Assembly (NCBI RefSeq): GCF_037572415.1
Contig: NZ_JBBHLB010000014.1
Location: 1-64,000, forward strand
Source of the DNA: Flavonifractor porci
Lineage (GTDB): Bacteria > Bacillota > Clostridia > Oscillospirales > Oscillospiraceae
DNA: 64,000 bases
Direction of reading: 5' to 3'
Below, piece after piece: positions 50,651 to 59,161 of this stretch. Numbering within the stretch: the stretch's first letter is position 1; each line of letters starts with the position of its first letter. The notes beneath the pieces were generated by a model. The model searched no databases, had not been told where the DNA came from, and saw nothing but the letters and a program-made list of their open reading frames with translations. A program made the translations under genes and the position numbers.

Positions 50651-50679
50651 ATGTTACCATTTTTGCGGTGGGATTGCAA
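50651..50679 (-). promoter_or_regulatory. Promoter of the small P-loop gene
   Basis: On the minus strand TTGCAA (50679-50674) and TAACAT (50656-50651) are 17 bp apart. Confidence 0.5.
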
Positions 50680-50743
50680 CTGATTTGCTCAAGTTCACAA
50701 AAAATTCCCATAGGCCACCCCAGGGTGACCGTCAGGTTTACTG

Positions 50744-50955
50744 TTAACCCGGTCTGGCTTCCAGTTCGGCCTTCTTGTCCGCCCCATGGGAGCGCGCTCC
50801 CATGGGGACCCCGGAATTTTCATTTGTGGGCGGCGGAAGTGAATCCCGCCGCCCTCCGGCGCAAAAGCGCCGTCCCGCCTGCGGCGGGTCCCTGAGGACA
50901 ATAAGGCCAGCCGTTATATTCAGCTCAGTCTTGCCTCCAGCTCGGCCTTCTTGTC
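50744..50955 (-). repeat. Duplicated 3' end of pgi around a palindrome-rich insert
   Basis: The last 11 codons plus stop of pgi (50920-50955, DKKAELEARLS) recur as a 36-bp copy at 50744-50779 encoding DKKAELEARPG and a TAA. Before the final two codons the differences are synonymous (GAG/GAA twice, GCA/GCC). The 140 bp between hold four strong hairpins: CCCATGGGAGC/GCTCCCATGGG, GGGCGGCGG/CCGCCGCCC, CGGCGC/GCGCCG and CCCGCC/GGCGGG. The same arrangement follows the VanR-like gene. Confidence 0.65.
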
Positions 50956-52254
50956 CTCGTAGCCGGGTTTGCCCAGCAGAGCGTACATATTATTTTTATA
51001 GGCCTCCACGCCGGGCTGGTTGAAGGGGTTGATGTCCATCAGGTAGCCGGTGAGACCGCAGACATACTCAAAGAAGTAGATGAGCGCACCCACGCTCCTG
51101 GCGCAGCGGCCGGGAGCGGTGACCATCAGGTTGGGCACGCCGCCATCCACATGGGCCAGCAGGGTGCCCCGCATGGCCTGCTCGGCCACGAAGGACAGGT
51201 CCTTGCCCGCCAGGAAGTTGAGCCCGTCCACGTTGTCGGGATCGTGGGGGATGGTGATGGCGGGGCCGTTGCTGTTGGCAAAACGCACCACGGTCTCCAG
51301 CATGAGGCGCTCGCCCTGCTGGATGTACTGGCCCATGGAGTGCAGGTCGGCGGTAAACTCCACGCTGGCGGGGAACAGGCCCTTGCCGTCCTTGCCCTCG
51401 CTCTCACCGAAGAGCTGCTTCCACCACTCGCCAAAGAAGCGGAAGGAGGGCTCGTAGCCCACCAGGATCTCCACCTTCTTGCCGCCGGTGTACAGGGCGT
51501 GGCGGGCAGCGGCCAGCTGCCAGGCGGGGTTGGTCTCGCCGGGGGCGGCCAGAGCCTCCATTTCCTCCCGGGCGCCCTCCATCAGAGCGGTGATGTCCAC
51601 CCCAGCGCAGGCGATGGGCAGCAGGCCCACGGCGGTGAGCACGCTGTAGCGGCCGCCGATGGCGTCGGGCACCACAAACTCCTCGTAGCCCTCGGCGTCA
51701 GCCAGGCCCTTCAGAGCGCCCTTGTGGGCATCGGTGGTGGCGTAGATGCGCTTGCGGGCCTCCTCCTTGCCGTACTTCTCCTCCAGCAGGTTCTTGAAGA
51801 TGCGGAAGGCCACGGCGGGCTCGGTGGTGGTGCCCGACTTGGAGATCACGTTGATGGACCAGTCCTTGTCCTTAATGAGGTCCATGACCTCCAGCATGGC
51901 GTCGGTGGACAGGCCGTTGCCGGCAAAGTAGATGGCGGGGCCGTCCTTGTGGGTCAGGTTGAAGTTGGGGGAGTTGACCAGCTCCACCACGGCCCGGGCG
52001 CCCAGATAGGAGCCGCCGATGCCGATGACCACCAGGGCCTGGGAATCCTTGCGGATGCGCTCCGCCGCTGCCTGGATGCGGGCAAACTCTTCTTTATCAT
52101 AGTCCCGGGGCAGGTGGACCCAGCCGGTAAAGTCGCCGCCGGCGCCGCTGCCGGTCTCCAGCTTCTGGCGGGCGCTCTCCAGAGCGTCCAGACGGCTGGT
52201 AAGCCAGGTGTCGGGCAGGAAAGAACGGGCGTTGGAGGTGTCGATTTGAATCAT
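50920..52254 (-). CDS. pgi: Glucose-6-phosphate isomerase
   Basis: A 444-residue, Firmicute-length phosphoglucose isomerase interconverting glucose-6-phosphate and fructose-6-phosphate. VVIGIGGSYLGARA, the SIS-domain ISKSGTTTEPA, FSVLTAVGLLP-like YSVLTAVGLLP and DINPFNQPGVEAYK are present. GGAGTG lies 8 bases before the ATG, and the spacer contains the palindrome GTGACGTCAC. The gene end has been duplicated downstream (see 50744-50955). Confidence 0.96.
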   Translation of the reverse strand: MIQIDTSNARSFLPDTWLTSRLDALESARQKLETGSGAGGDFTGWVHLPRDYDKEEFARIQAAAERIRKDSQALVVIGIGGSYLGARAVVELVNSPNFNLTHKDGPAIYFAGNGLSTDAMLEVMDLIKDKDWSINVISKSGTTTEPAVAFRIFKNLLEEKYGKEEARKRIYATTDAHKGALKGLADAEGYEEFVVPDAIGGRYSVLTAVGLLPIACAGVDITALMEGAREEMEALAAPGETNPAWQLAAARHALYTGGKKVEILVGYEPSFRFFGEWWKQLFGESEGKDGKGLFPASVEFTADLHSMGQYIQQGERLMLETVVRFANSNGPAITIPHDPDNVDGLNFLAGKDLSFVAEQAMRGTLLAHVDGGVPNLMVTAPGRCARSVGALIYFFEYVCGLTGYLMDINPFNQPGVEAYKNNMYALLGKPGYEDKKAELEARLS

Positions 52255-52364
52255 GGTGACGTCACTCCTTTTGCATTTCACAAAGCCTAGGTCGGCTGAT
52301 ATGCCTATCATACACCCGGGGGCCGGCTTTTGCCAGAGAAAAAAGCCAATTCCCGGAAAAACCT

Positions 52365-54326
52365 TTAAGCCTTACGGACCCAGATGGTGTTGTCGTTCAT
52401 GGTGGTGGCCTCGCCCCAGTCGGAGAGGCGGTCGTGGGTGAGGCAGTTGACGGTGTTCTCGCCGGGATAGACGCCCTCGGCCACCACAGTCATGGGGGCT
52501 ACCGCCCGGTCCAGGGCCACGGAGCAGGTCATCTGGCCCAGCTTGTTGTAGCACACCACCTGATCCCCCTGGACCAGGCCCAGCCGGGCGGCGTCCTCGC
52601 CGTTCATACGCACTGTCATCTCCCCCCGCAGGTCCCGCAGGGTGGAGGACTCATTGAAGGAGGAATTGAGGGTGTGGACCGCCGGGGCGCAGATCAGGTG
52701 GAAGGGGTCGGAGCCGCCGTGGGGCGGGAACCAGCCGATCATGGGGTCGTTCAGGTGGATCATGCCGTCCTCCGTCTGGATGGGCAGGGGGAAGGGGCTC
52801 TCCAGCACCACCGGCTCCCCGGCAAGCACCTTGTCCTTCTCCTCCCGGGAGAGAGCCCAGCTGTCCTCCACCATCTGGCGGCACAGCTCCTCGGCGGTAC
52901 GGCCCTGGAAGGGGTCGGCCAGACCCATGGCGTTGGCCAGCAGGGTAAATACCTCAAGGTTGCTCTTCACCTCACCGGGGGCGGGAACCACCGCCGGGGC
53001 GTATTGGATCTGGCGGTAACCGTAGGGGGTGTACAGGTCGGTCTGCTCCACCATGTAGGGGGCGGGCAGGATGATATCGGCGTACTTGGCGGTGTCGGTC
53101 ATGTACCGCTCGTGGACCACGGTAAACAGGTCCTCCCGGGCCAGGCCCCGGCGGATGGCGTTCTGGTCGGAGGTCACCGTGGCCGGGTTGGCATGGTAGA
53201 CGTACAGACTGTGGATGGGGGTGGAGAGACCCTTGCCCTCCAGGGCGCGGCCCAGCTGGTTGATGTTGATCATCTGGGTATGCTTCTCGGCCAGGTCGGG
53301 CCGCTTGACGGAGGACTTGTCGATGAGGTCGGGGGAGGAGCACACGCCGTAGGTGCCGCCGCCCTTCTTGGCCCAGGCGCCCACGGCGGCGGGCAGGGCG
53401 GTGATGGCCCGGGTGGCCTCGCCGCCGTTGCCCGAGCGGGAGAAGCCGCTGCCCAGTACGATGCAGGGGGCCTTGGCTCTGCCGTAGGCCCGGGCCAGCT
53501 CCCGGATTACGTCGGGGGCCTGGCCGACGAGACACTGGGTCTCCTCCGGGTCCCACACCTCCAGGGTGGTCCGAAATTCATTCCAGCCCGTGGCGTGCTC
53601 GGCCAGCCATGCCTCGTCGGTGAGCCCCTCCTGATCCAGCACATGGAGCATGGACAGGGCCAGGGCGCCGTCGCTGCCCGGCTGGATCAGAATGGTCTGG
53701 TCAGCCAGCTCGGCGGAGGGATTCTCATACACATCAATGAGGATAATTTTGGCCCCGTTGGCCTTGGCCTTCCGCAGGATGGGGGCCAGGTGGGCCCGGG
53801 TGGCGGGGATATTGGTGGACCACAGCAGGATCAGATCGCTGTGTTCCACGTCCCAGGGGGACAGGTCGCAGGAATTGCCCATGACCTTCTGCCAGCCGGT
53901 GGACTTGGCGGTGCTGCACAGGGTGCGTTTGAGGCGGCTGGCGCCCAGAGCGTGGAAGAAGCCCTCTCCGCAGTTGCGCTGGACCGCGCCCATGGTGCCG
54001 GCGTAGGAGTAGGGCAGGATGGTCTGGGCTCCGTACTGGGCGATCAGGTCCTTCCAGCGGGATGTGATCTCTCCGATGGCATCCCCCCAGGAGATGGGGG
54101 CGAATGCTCCGGCGCCTTTGGCTCCGGTGCGGCGGAGGGGCGTGAGGATGCGGTGGGGGCTGTTGATGGCCTCCGGCAGGTTGCGCAGCTTGGCGCACAC
54201 CCAGCCGTCGGTAAAGGGGTTGGCGGGGTCGCCGGTAATGGAGGTGACGGCGTTGCCCTCGGTCTCTACCAGCAGAGAGCAGCCCTCGGGGCAATCGTAG
54301 GGACAGGCAGAACGACAAGTGGACAT
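52365..54326 (-). CDS. Molybdopterin-dependent oxidoreductase (bis-MGD, 4Fe-4S)
   Basis: A 653-residue member of the DMSO-reductase family. The N-terminal cluster motif has Cys8, Cys12, Cys16 and Cys44 (CPYDCPEGC then GWVCAK). The catalytic fold includes GxxxGSGFSRSGNGG and the C-terminal molydopterin-binding domain (MNGEDAARLGLVQGDQVVCYN). There is no twin-arginine signal, so it is cytoplasmic. No partner subunits are adjacent and the substrate is unknown. The ATG follows AAAGGAGG and lies just after a terminator ending the UPF0210 gene. Confidence 0.88.
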   Translation of the reverse strand: MSTCRSACPYDCPEGCSLLVETEGNAVTSITGDPANPFTDGWVCAKLRNLPEAINSPHRILTPLRRTGAKGAGAFAPISWGDAIGEITSRWKDLIAQYGAQTILPYSYAGTMGAVQRNCGEGFFHALGASRLKRTLCSTAKSTGWQKVMGNSCDLSPWDVEHSDLILLWSTNIPATRAHLAPILRKAKANGAKIILIDVYENPSAELADQTILIQPGSDGALALSMLHVLDQEGLTDEAWLAEHATGWNEFRTTLEVWDPEETQCLVGQAPDVIRELARAYGRAKAPCIVLGSGFSRSGNGGEATRAITALPAAVGAWAKKGGGTYGVCSSPDLIDKSSVKRPDLAEKHTQMININQLGRALEGKGLSTPIHSLYVYHANPATVTSDQNAIRRGLAREDLFTVVHERYMTDTAKYADIILPAPYMVEQTDLYTPYGYRQIQYAPAVVPAPGEVKSNLEVFTLLANAMGLADPFQGRTAEELCRQMVEDSWALSREEKDKVLAGEPVVLESPFPLPIQTEDGMIHLNDPMIGWFPPHGGSDPFHLICAPAVHTLNSSFNESSTLRDLRGEMTVRMNGEDAARLGLVQGDQVVCYNKLGQMTCSVALDRAVAPMTVVAEGVYPGENTVNCLTHDRLSDWGEATTMNDNTIWVRKA

Positions 54327-54344
54327 GATGATAACCTCCTTTTG

Positions 54345-54371
54345 AAAAAGGCCGCCCGTGGGCGGCCTTTT
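54345..54371 (-). terminator. Terminator between the UPF0210 gene and the oxidoreductase gene
   Basis: AAAAGGCCGCCC pairs with GGGCGGCCTTTT around a 2-base loop. The U-run on the minus strand ends 10 bases before the next ribosome binding site. Confidence 0.75.
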
Positions 54372-54393
54372 GCGAGTAAAACAGGAATCGGTT

Positions 54394-54424
54394 GCGTAGG
54401 GGCCGACGCCCACTTCGGCCCGGT
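54394..54424 (+). repeat. GCGTAGGGGCCGA palindromic intergenic repeat
   Basis: GCGTAGGGGCCGACGCCC is followed by ACTTCGGCCCGGT. It matches the repeat at 29504-29533 and shares GTAGGGGC with 20083. It lies in the short gap between the UPF0210 stop and its terminator. Confidence 0.55.
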
Positions 54425-54427
54425 ACC

Positions 54428-55786
54428 TTAGTTTTTGAGGCTCTGCATGGGGGCGGGGATACGGCCGCCCCGCGCCACAAAGGCCTCAGCGCTCTCAGAG
54501 TGGACGGGCATGACGGGGGCGGAGCCCAGCAGGCCGCCGAACTCCACAGTATCGCCCACCACCTTGCCGGGGGCGGGGATGATGCGCACGGCGGTGGTCT
54601 TGGAGTTGACCATGCCGATGGCGGCCTCGTCGGCAATGATGGCGGAGATGGTGGCGGCGGAGGTGTCGCCGGGGACGGCGATCATGTCCAGACCCACGGA
54701 GCACACGCAGGTCATGGCCTCCAGCTTATCCAGGTGGAGCACGCCGGCACGGGCGGCGGCGATCATGCCCTCGTCCTCACTGACGGGGATGAAGGCGCCG
54801 GACAGGCCGCCCACATGGGAGGAGGCCATAACGCCGCCCTTCTTCACCGCGTCGTTGAGCAGGGCCAGGGCGGCGGTGGTGCCGTGGGTGCCGCAGGTCT
54901 CCAAGCCCATCTCCTCCAGGATGCGGGCCACGGAGTCGCCGATGGCGGGGGTGGGGGCCAGGGACAGGTCCACGATGCCGAAGGGCACCCCCAGACGGCG
55001 GCTGGCCTCCTGGGCCACCAGCTGACCCATACGGGTCACCCGGAAGGCGGTCTTTTTGATAGTTTCGGCCACCACGTCAAAGGGCTGACCCTTCACGTCC
55101 TTCAGGGCGTGGTGCACCACGCCGGGGCCGGACACGCCCACGTTGATGATGCAGTCGGGCTCGCCCACGCCGTGGAAGGCGCCGGCCATGAAGGGGTTAT
55201 CCTCCACGGCGTTGCAGAACACCACCAGCTTGGCGCAGCCGAAGCCGCCCTTGTCGGCGGTGAGTTCGGCGCACTCCTTGATGGTGCGGCCCATGACGCC
55301 CACAGCGTTCATGTTGATGCCCGCCTTGGTGGAGCCCACGTTGACACTGGCGCACACCAGCTCGGTGCGGGCCAGTGCCTCGGGGATGGCGGCGATGAGC
55401 TTCCGGTCGGCCCGGGTGGCACCCTTCTGTACCAGGGCGGAGAAGCCGCCGATGAAGTTGACGCCCACGGCCTTGGCGGCATTGTCCAGAGCCACGGCAA
55501 AGGGGACGTAGTTGTCGGTCTCGGAGGCCCCGGCCACCAGGGCCATGGGGGTCACCGAGATGCGCTTGTTGACGATGGGAATGCCGAACTCCCGCTCGAT
55601 GGCCTCGCCGGTGGCCACCAGGTGCTCGGCCTGGCGGGTGATCTTGTCGTAGATCTTGCGGCAGGCGGCGTTGGGATCGGAGTCGGCGCAGTCCAGCAGA
55701 GAGATGCCCATGGTGATGGTACGCACATCCAGATGCTGCTGGTCGATCATGTGGATGGTGTCAAAAATTTCGTTGGTGTTGATCAT
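54428..55786 (-). CDS. UPF0210 family protein (PFL-like)
   Basis: A 452-residue protein of the UPF0210/DUF711 family, sometimes labelled PFL family because of structural likeness to pyruvate formate-lyase. It contains GISLLDCADSD, GGFSALVQKG, the NVGSTKAGINMNAV stretch and PGDTSAATISAIIADE. There is no glycyl-radical motif, so it is not a second PFL. Function is unknown, but it is almost always paired with the small ACT protein encoded just upstream, as here (12 bp apart). Confidence 0.88.
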   Translation of the reverse strand: MINTNEIFDTIHMIDQQHLDVRTITMGISLLDCADSDPNAACRKIYDKITRQAEHLVATGEAIEREFGIPIVNKRISVTPMALVAGASETDNYVPFAVALDNAAKAVGVNFIGGFSALVQKGATRADRKLIAAIPEALARTELVCASVNVGSTKAGINMNAVGVMGRTIKECAELTADKGGFGCAKLVVFCNAVEDNPFMAGAFHGVGEPDCIINVGVSGPGVVHHALKDVKGQPFDVVAETIKKTAFRVTRMGQLVAQEASRRLGVPFGIVDLSLAPTPAIGDSVARILEEMGLETCGTHGTTAALALLNDAVKKGGVMASSHVGGLSGAFIPVSEDEGMIAAARAGVLHLDKLEAMTCVCSVGLDMIAVPGDTSAATISAIIADEAAIGMVNSKTTAVRIIPAPGKVVGDTVEFGGLLGSAPVMPVHSESAEAFVARGGRIPAPMQSLKN

Positions 55787-55798
55787 GATGCTTTACCC

Positions 55799-56068
55799 TC
55801 AAATTCTGTGCATGGCGTTAAAAATATCCTCCCGCTGGGCGCGGATGGACAGGTCCCGGTCCTTGCCCTCCTGCTCCATCAGAGCGGCCAGGTCGGCAAA
55901 GGGCATATCGCAGTTGCCGGCGTCCACCAGCATGACCATGGTGAAGTAGTCCTGGAGGATGGTCTGGCTGATATCCAGAATATTGACGTTGTGCTGGGCC
56001 AGCAGGGCACAAACGGCGGACATGATGCCCACTCGGTCCTTGCCCAGAACGGTAACAATGGCTCTCAT
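55799..56068 (-). CDS. ACT domain protein (UPF0237)
   Basis: An 89-residue single ACT domain beginning RAIVTVLGKDRVGIMSAVCALLAQHNVNILDISQTI, which matches UPF0237 proteins. ACT domains bind small ligands such as amino acids and regulate partner enzymes. The gene precedes UPF0210 in one transcription unit, suggesting it regulates that protein. AAAGGAG precedes the ATG at 56068. Confidence 0.9.
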   Translation of the reverse strand: MRAIVTVLGKDRVGIMSAVCALLAQHNVNILDISQTILQDYFTMVMLVDAGNCDMPFADLAALMEQEGKDRDLSIRAQREDIFNAMHRI

Positions 56069-56117
56069 AACTTGATAACTCCTTTTATTCGTTCTGTCTC
56101 TATGAAAACGGCGCCGG

Positions 56118-56705
56118 TCAGTCCCGGCCCATCTCATCCAAAGTCATGCCGAAGGCGGGGAGGAAGTGCTCCAGAAAGTAGTCCACCTCGGGCAGGTCGT
56201 AACTCTTCAGCGCATCCTGCGTCTGGCGGGCGGCCTGCTGGAACTCGCTGTTGCCCGCCTTCAGTTCCTCCAGGCACTTGATATGGGCGGACAGCTTGTC
56301 CGCCGCCTTTACCAGAGCGTGGGTATCCGGGTCATAGTCCTCCCGCAGCAGGGGAGAGAAGGCGGGGCGCAGCTGCTCCGGCAGCATAGCCAGCAGTTTG
56401 CCGGCAGAAAACTCCTCTACCTTTTTATAGGCGTCCCGGATCTCCGGGTCGTAATACTTGATGGGGGTGGGCAGGTCGCCGGTAAGGATCTCAGGGGCGT
56501 CGTGATACAACGCGGCCATGGCGGCCAGGCCGGGGTCAGCCTCCTTCCCGAACACATCCCGCCGGATTACTGCCAGGGCATGGGAGAGCACCGCCACCAT
56601 GTGGGAGTGCTCCTGGATATTCTCCTGAAAGGTATTGCGCATGAGTCCCCAGCGGTTGATATACCGCATTCGGGATAAATAGGCAAAAAAAGGATGTTGA
56701 TCCAC
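56118..56705 (-). CDS. YfbR-like HD-domain 5'-nucleotidase
   Basis: A 195-residue HD phosphohydrolase resembling YfbR, a deoxyribonucleoside 5'-monophosphatase. FFAYLSRMRYINRWGLMRN, EHSHMVA, the HD pair in LYHDAPE and the TGDLPTPIKY segment are present. The GTG start at 56705 follows GGGAGG at the right distance and places the family motif at the N-terminus. An extended promoter lies about 32 bp upstream. Confidence 0.85.
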   Translation of the reverse strand: MDQHPFFAYLSRMRYINRWGLMRNTFQENIQEHSHMVAVLSHALAVIRRDVFGKEADPGLAAMAALYHDAPEILTGDLPTPIKYYDPEIRDAYKKVEEFSAGKLLAMLPEQLRPAFSPLLREDYDPDTHALVKAADKLSAHIKCLEELKAGNSEFQQAARQTQDALKSYDLPEVDYFLEHFLPAFGMTLDEMGRD

Positions 56706-56736
56706 AAAAAATGCCTCCCATCCATCGAAACAAGTT

Positions 56737-56765
56737 ATTTTACCACAAAAATGCGGCGGTGTAAA
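56737..56765 (-). promoter_or_regulatory. Promoter of the YfbR-like gene
   Basis: On the minus strand TTTACA (56765-56760) and TAAAAT (56742-56737) are 17 bp apart with TGG before the -10. Confidence 0.65.
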
Positions 56766-56802
56766 CGGCAGGGTGTCCAAACTTTCGACCTGGAAATAAA
56801 AC

Positions 56803-57073
56803 AGGGGCGCTGCACGGCTGCAGCGCCCCTCAGTCTGTCGAAAAACCTCCCCCCGCAGGAAGCCTCGCAGAGTTCCGTCGCCCGCAGGCGACGGAATCAG
56901 ATCAAAATTTGTCATTTCCGGGGACATGAGCCTCGGAAATGACACTTCTCATGGCGGGCGGGGCGACTATTTCGCAAGAAATCGAGCTTCGCCCGCCATG
57001 CAGCCTTTTGTCAAAAAAGGCACTTGTGCCTTTTTTGACAGTCTCAGGGGCGCTGCACGGCTGCAGCGCCCCT
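56803..57073. repeat. Structured terminator-duplicating element, copy 2
   Basis: A 28-bp terminator stem-loop (AGGGGCGCTGCA, CGGC, TGCAGCGCCCCT) is present twice, exactly, at 56803-56830 and 57046-57073. It flanks a 215-bp insert whose ends, CAGTCTGTCGAAAAA and GAGACTGTCAAAAAA read inward, are inverted repeats. Internal hairpins at 56873-56896, 56911-56943 (loop ACATGAG) and 56952-57002 correspond in order and length to those of copy 1 at 7452-7757. CACTTCTCA after the second hairpin is conserved. On the minus strand it follows a gene end at 57088 and precedes the YfbR-like promoter. Confidence 0.7.
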
Positions 57074-57087
57074 GAACGGGAAACGGG

Positions 57088-57123
57088 TTAACGGGGGTTC
57101 TTGATGGCGGCCTGCGCCGTACA
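57088..57123 (-). pseudogene. Remnant 3' end of a host gene cut by the mobile element (tentative)
   Basis: On the minus strand the GC-rich frame TAQAAIKNPR and TAA stop runs up to the point where composition turns AT-rich (about 57120). A terminator follows 14 bp after the stop, as expected for a genuine gene end. The upstream part of that gene is not in the window because the integrated element begins here. The gene cannot be identified from ten residues. Confidence 0.3.
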
Positions 57124-57174
57124 TACCTTGTGTATATAACGATGTACATTTTGAATTAGAGCTGTCCGGGCAGC

Positions 57175-58917
57175 TCACCGACGCAGGCTGCCCGGAAAAG
57201 GGATGGTGTGCCCCTCCTCATCAGCAAAAGGACCAAAGTGTAATTTACTATCCATAGAGCAGGTCGTGTACTTCCTCTGCCCGGCTAAATTCAGAAAGGC
57301 AACTGTGGGCTGCGGAGAAAAGTCCAAGCACCAGGCAAAGCGGGAATCAGACAGTGGTGTAACCTTTGAAACAAAGAGATCAATGAAATCCTCGCTTACC
57401 AGACCGTCATGCATTTCAACTGCTTCGCACAACGCTGCCTCAATGGCTTCCATATCCAGGCGTCCGGGATTGTAGTCCTCTGAAGCAATTTGAGCTTTGC
57501 TCTGACGAAGGGCCTCCATCTGCTGCTGAATTTCTATGGTCCGCTGGAGGAACTTATCCTGCTCAATCTCTCCACGAGCACGGACCACAACCAAGTCATC
57601 CAGCTGTTGTTGGAGCAACTGAATAGAATCATCTTTCGCTTTCATCAAATCTGCTCGACGATCTGCGTCTGGCTTGTAGCAAGCATCCAGCATTTTGCAG
57701 GTCTGGAGGACGATTTCTCTTTGGTCTCCCCATACCCTCTCAAATATTTTGGAGGCCATCAGTTCCAGCTTGCTTTGTCCAACCGGCTTGATCTCACAGA
57801 TAGGTGTTGGATTGCCTTGTTCATTCTGAAGGCGGATGCGGGGCGTATCATGGTGTCGTTTGCATTCATATCCATAGATAGGCTTTCCTGCATTATTGGT
57901 TCTCCAACGATGTCGAAGCATGGGAGAACCGCAACGACACCTCATTTTTCTGCCCCATACATTCTGAGCCTGCTGAACACCAAAACTCCGCGTGCGGCCT
58001 TTTTCATCCGTCAGCCGTTTGGTCCTGCTGCGACGAATGGCGTTACACCGCTCGTACTGCTCCTCTGAAATGATCTGAGGAAAACCGCCTTTTACATAGA
58101 CGAACTCACTCTCGTCGCGCTTGATCCGTTTTTGCTCCAAATAGTTGTTGGAATAGGACTGACAGTAAACTGTGTACCCCAAATAGTTTTTACGCTTGAT
58201 GATTTTTGATACCTTCCCAGCATCCCATTTGACCTTACCCACCCCGTTTTTGCGTCCAAGGCGGGTCAGCTCTTTTGCTACCAAGGTTTCACCCATACCG
58301 GAATCATAGAGGTCAAAAATCATTTTTACAGTTTCCGCCTGATCGGGATCAATTTCAAACTGCTTGGTGAGTTTGTTCCTGGTATATCCAAAAATGTTCC
58401 CGTTTCCATAGAGGACGCCTTTTTCGCGGCTGACCCGTTGTCCCGCAAGAGAGCGTTCACTGATTTTGCGGCTTTCTTCTTGTGCCATAGTAGCCATGAT
58501 GGTCAACCTCAGCTCACCATCACCGTCAAGAGTCCAAATGTTATCATTCACAAAATAGACTTCAATCCCCATAGCGGCAAGCTGACGGACGCAGACCAGA
58601 GCATCCACCGTGTTTCTGGCGAAGCGGCAGACCTCGCGAGTGACGATCAAATCAAATTTATGCTGTTTGGCATCCTCCATCATCTGCATAAAAGCATCCC
58701 GCTTATAGACCTGGGTTCCGGTAATGCCTTGGTCAATGTAGCGGCTGATGACATTCCACTGGGGATGAAAACGAGCAACATCATCATACCATTGCATCTG
58801 ATTCTGAAGGGCTTTGACCTGGGCCTCGTGTTCTGTTGAGGCACGGCCATATATAACTGCCCGGCAGGGTTTGTCCCGGAAAGAACGGGACAATGAGTAC
58901 GGAGACATATTGTACAT
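57175..58917 (-). CDS. Large serine recombinase (site-specific integrase)
   Basis: A 580-residue large serine recombinase. The resolvase domain has the nucleophile Ser27 in VIYGRASTEHEAQ and the conserved GITGTQVYKRDAFMQMM and LSLAGQ-like RSLAGQRVSREKG segments. The recombinase domain follows, then a zinc ribbon (CRCGSPM and later YECKRHH) and a coiled coil at about 430-480. It would integrate and excise the element without tandem host factors. GGAGG lies 8 bases before the ATG. It is the outermost gene of the element, next to the presumed attachment site. Confidence 0.92.
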   Translation of the reverse strand: MYNMSPYSLSRSFRDKPCRAVIYGRASTEHEAQVKALQNQMQWYDDVARFHPQWNVISRYIDQGITGTQVYKRDAFMQMMEDAKQHKFDLIVTREVCRFARNTVDALVCVRQLAAMGIEVYFVNDNIWTLDGDGELRLTIMATMAQEESRKISERSLAGQRVSREKGVLYGNGNIFGYTRNKLTKQFEIDPDQAETVKMIFDLYDSGMGETLVAKELTRLGRKNGVGKVKWDAGKVSKIIKRKNYLGYTVYCQSYSNNYLEQKRIKRDESEFVYVKGGFPQIISEEQYERCNAIRRSRTKRLTDEKGRTRSFGVQQAQNVWGRKMRCRCGSPMLRHRWRTNNAGKPIYGYECKRHHDTPRIRLQNEQGNPTPICEIKPVGQSKLELMASKIFERVWGDQREIVLQTCKMLDACYKPDADRRADLMKAKDDSIQLLQQQLDDLVVVRARGEIEQDKFLQRTIEIQQQMEALRQSKAQIASEDYNPGRLDMEAIEAALCEAVEMHDGLVSEDFIDLFVSKVTPLSDSRFAWCLDFSPQPTVAFLNLAGQRKYTTCSMDSKLHFGPFADEEGHTIPFPGSLRR

Positions 58918-59038
58918 AGCATCTTCCTCCTTTATGGCTTCTGATTTGTTCTGACAAGGCGAGAATACCCGAAAACAACAGAATCAGCAATGATACGGAC
59001 GCTGGCCTGATATCCTTGACAACTTGCCGGAAAAGTGT

Positions 59039-59161
59039 TCACTTTTGCGGATAGGTTTGCTTGACATTCAGATAGGTTGCCTCGTTGACAAGGCCCTTCT
59101 TGTAGAGCATATCAATCAGCTTTAAGCACACATAGGTGCGGTCAATAATCGATTCATTCAT
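59039..59161 (-). CDS. Short 40-residue element-borne protein
   Basis: A 40-residue frame starting MNESIIDRTYVCLKLIDML and ending with a K/Q-rich tail resembles small helical (SHOCT-like) proteins found next to recombinases in clostridial elements. Its start overlaps the MobC-like gene's stop by 8 bp, which supports translation. A perfect palindrome AAAAGTG TT CACTTTT (59032-59047) spans its stop codon. Function unknown. Confidence 0.55.
   Translation of the reverse strand: MNESIIDRTYVCLKLIDMLYKKGLVNEATYLNVKQTYPQK

Noticed and set aside
52365..54326. Selenocysteine-containing formate dehydrogenase
   Set aside because: No in-frame TGA is present, and the active-site region cannot be assigned to formate dehydrogenase without partner subunits.
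54428..55786. Second pyruvate formate-lyase
   Set aside because: The protein is UPF0210: it lacks the Cys-Cys pair and the glycyl-radical motif seen in pflB.
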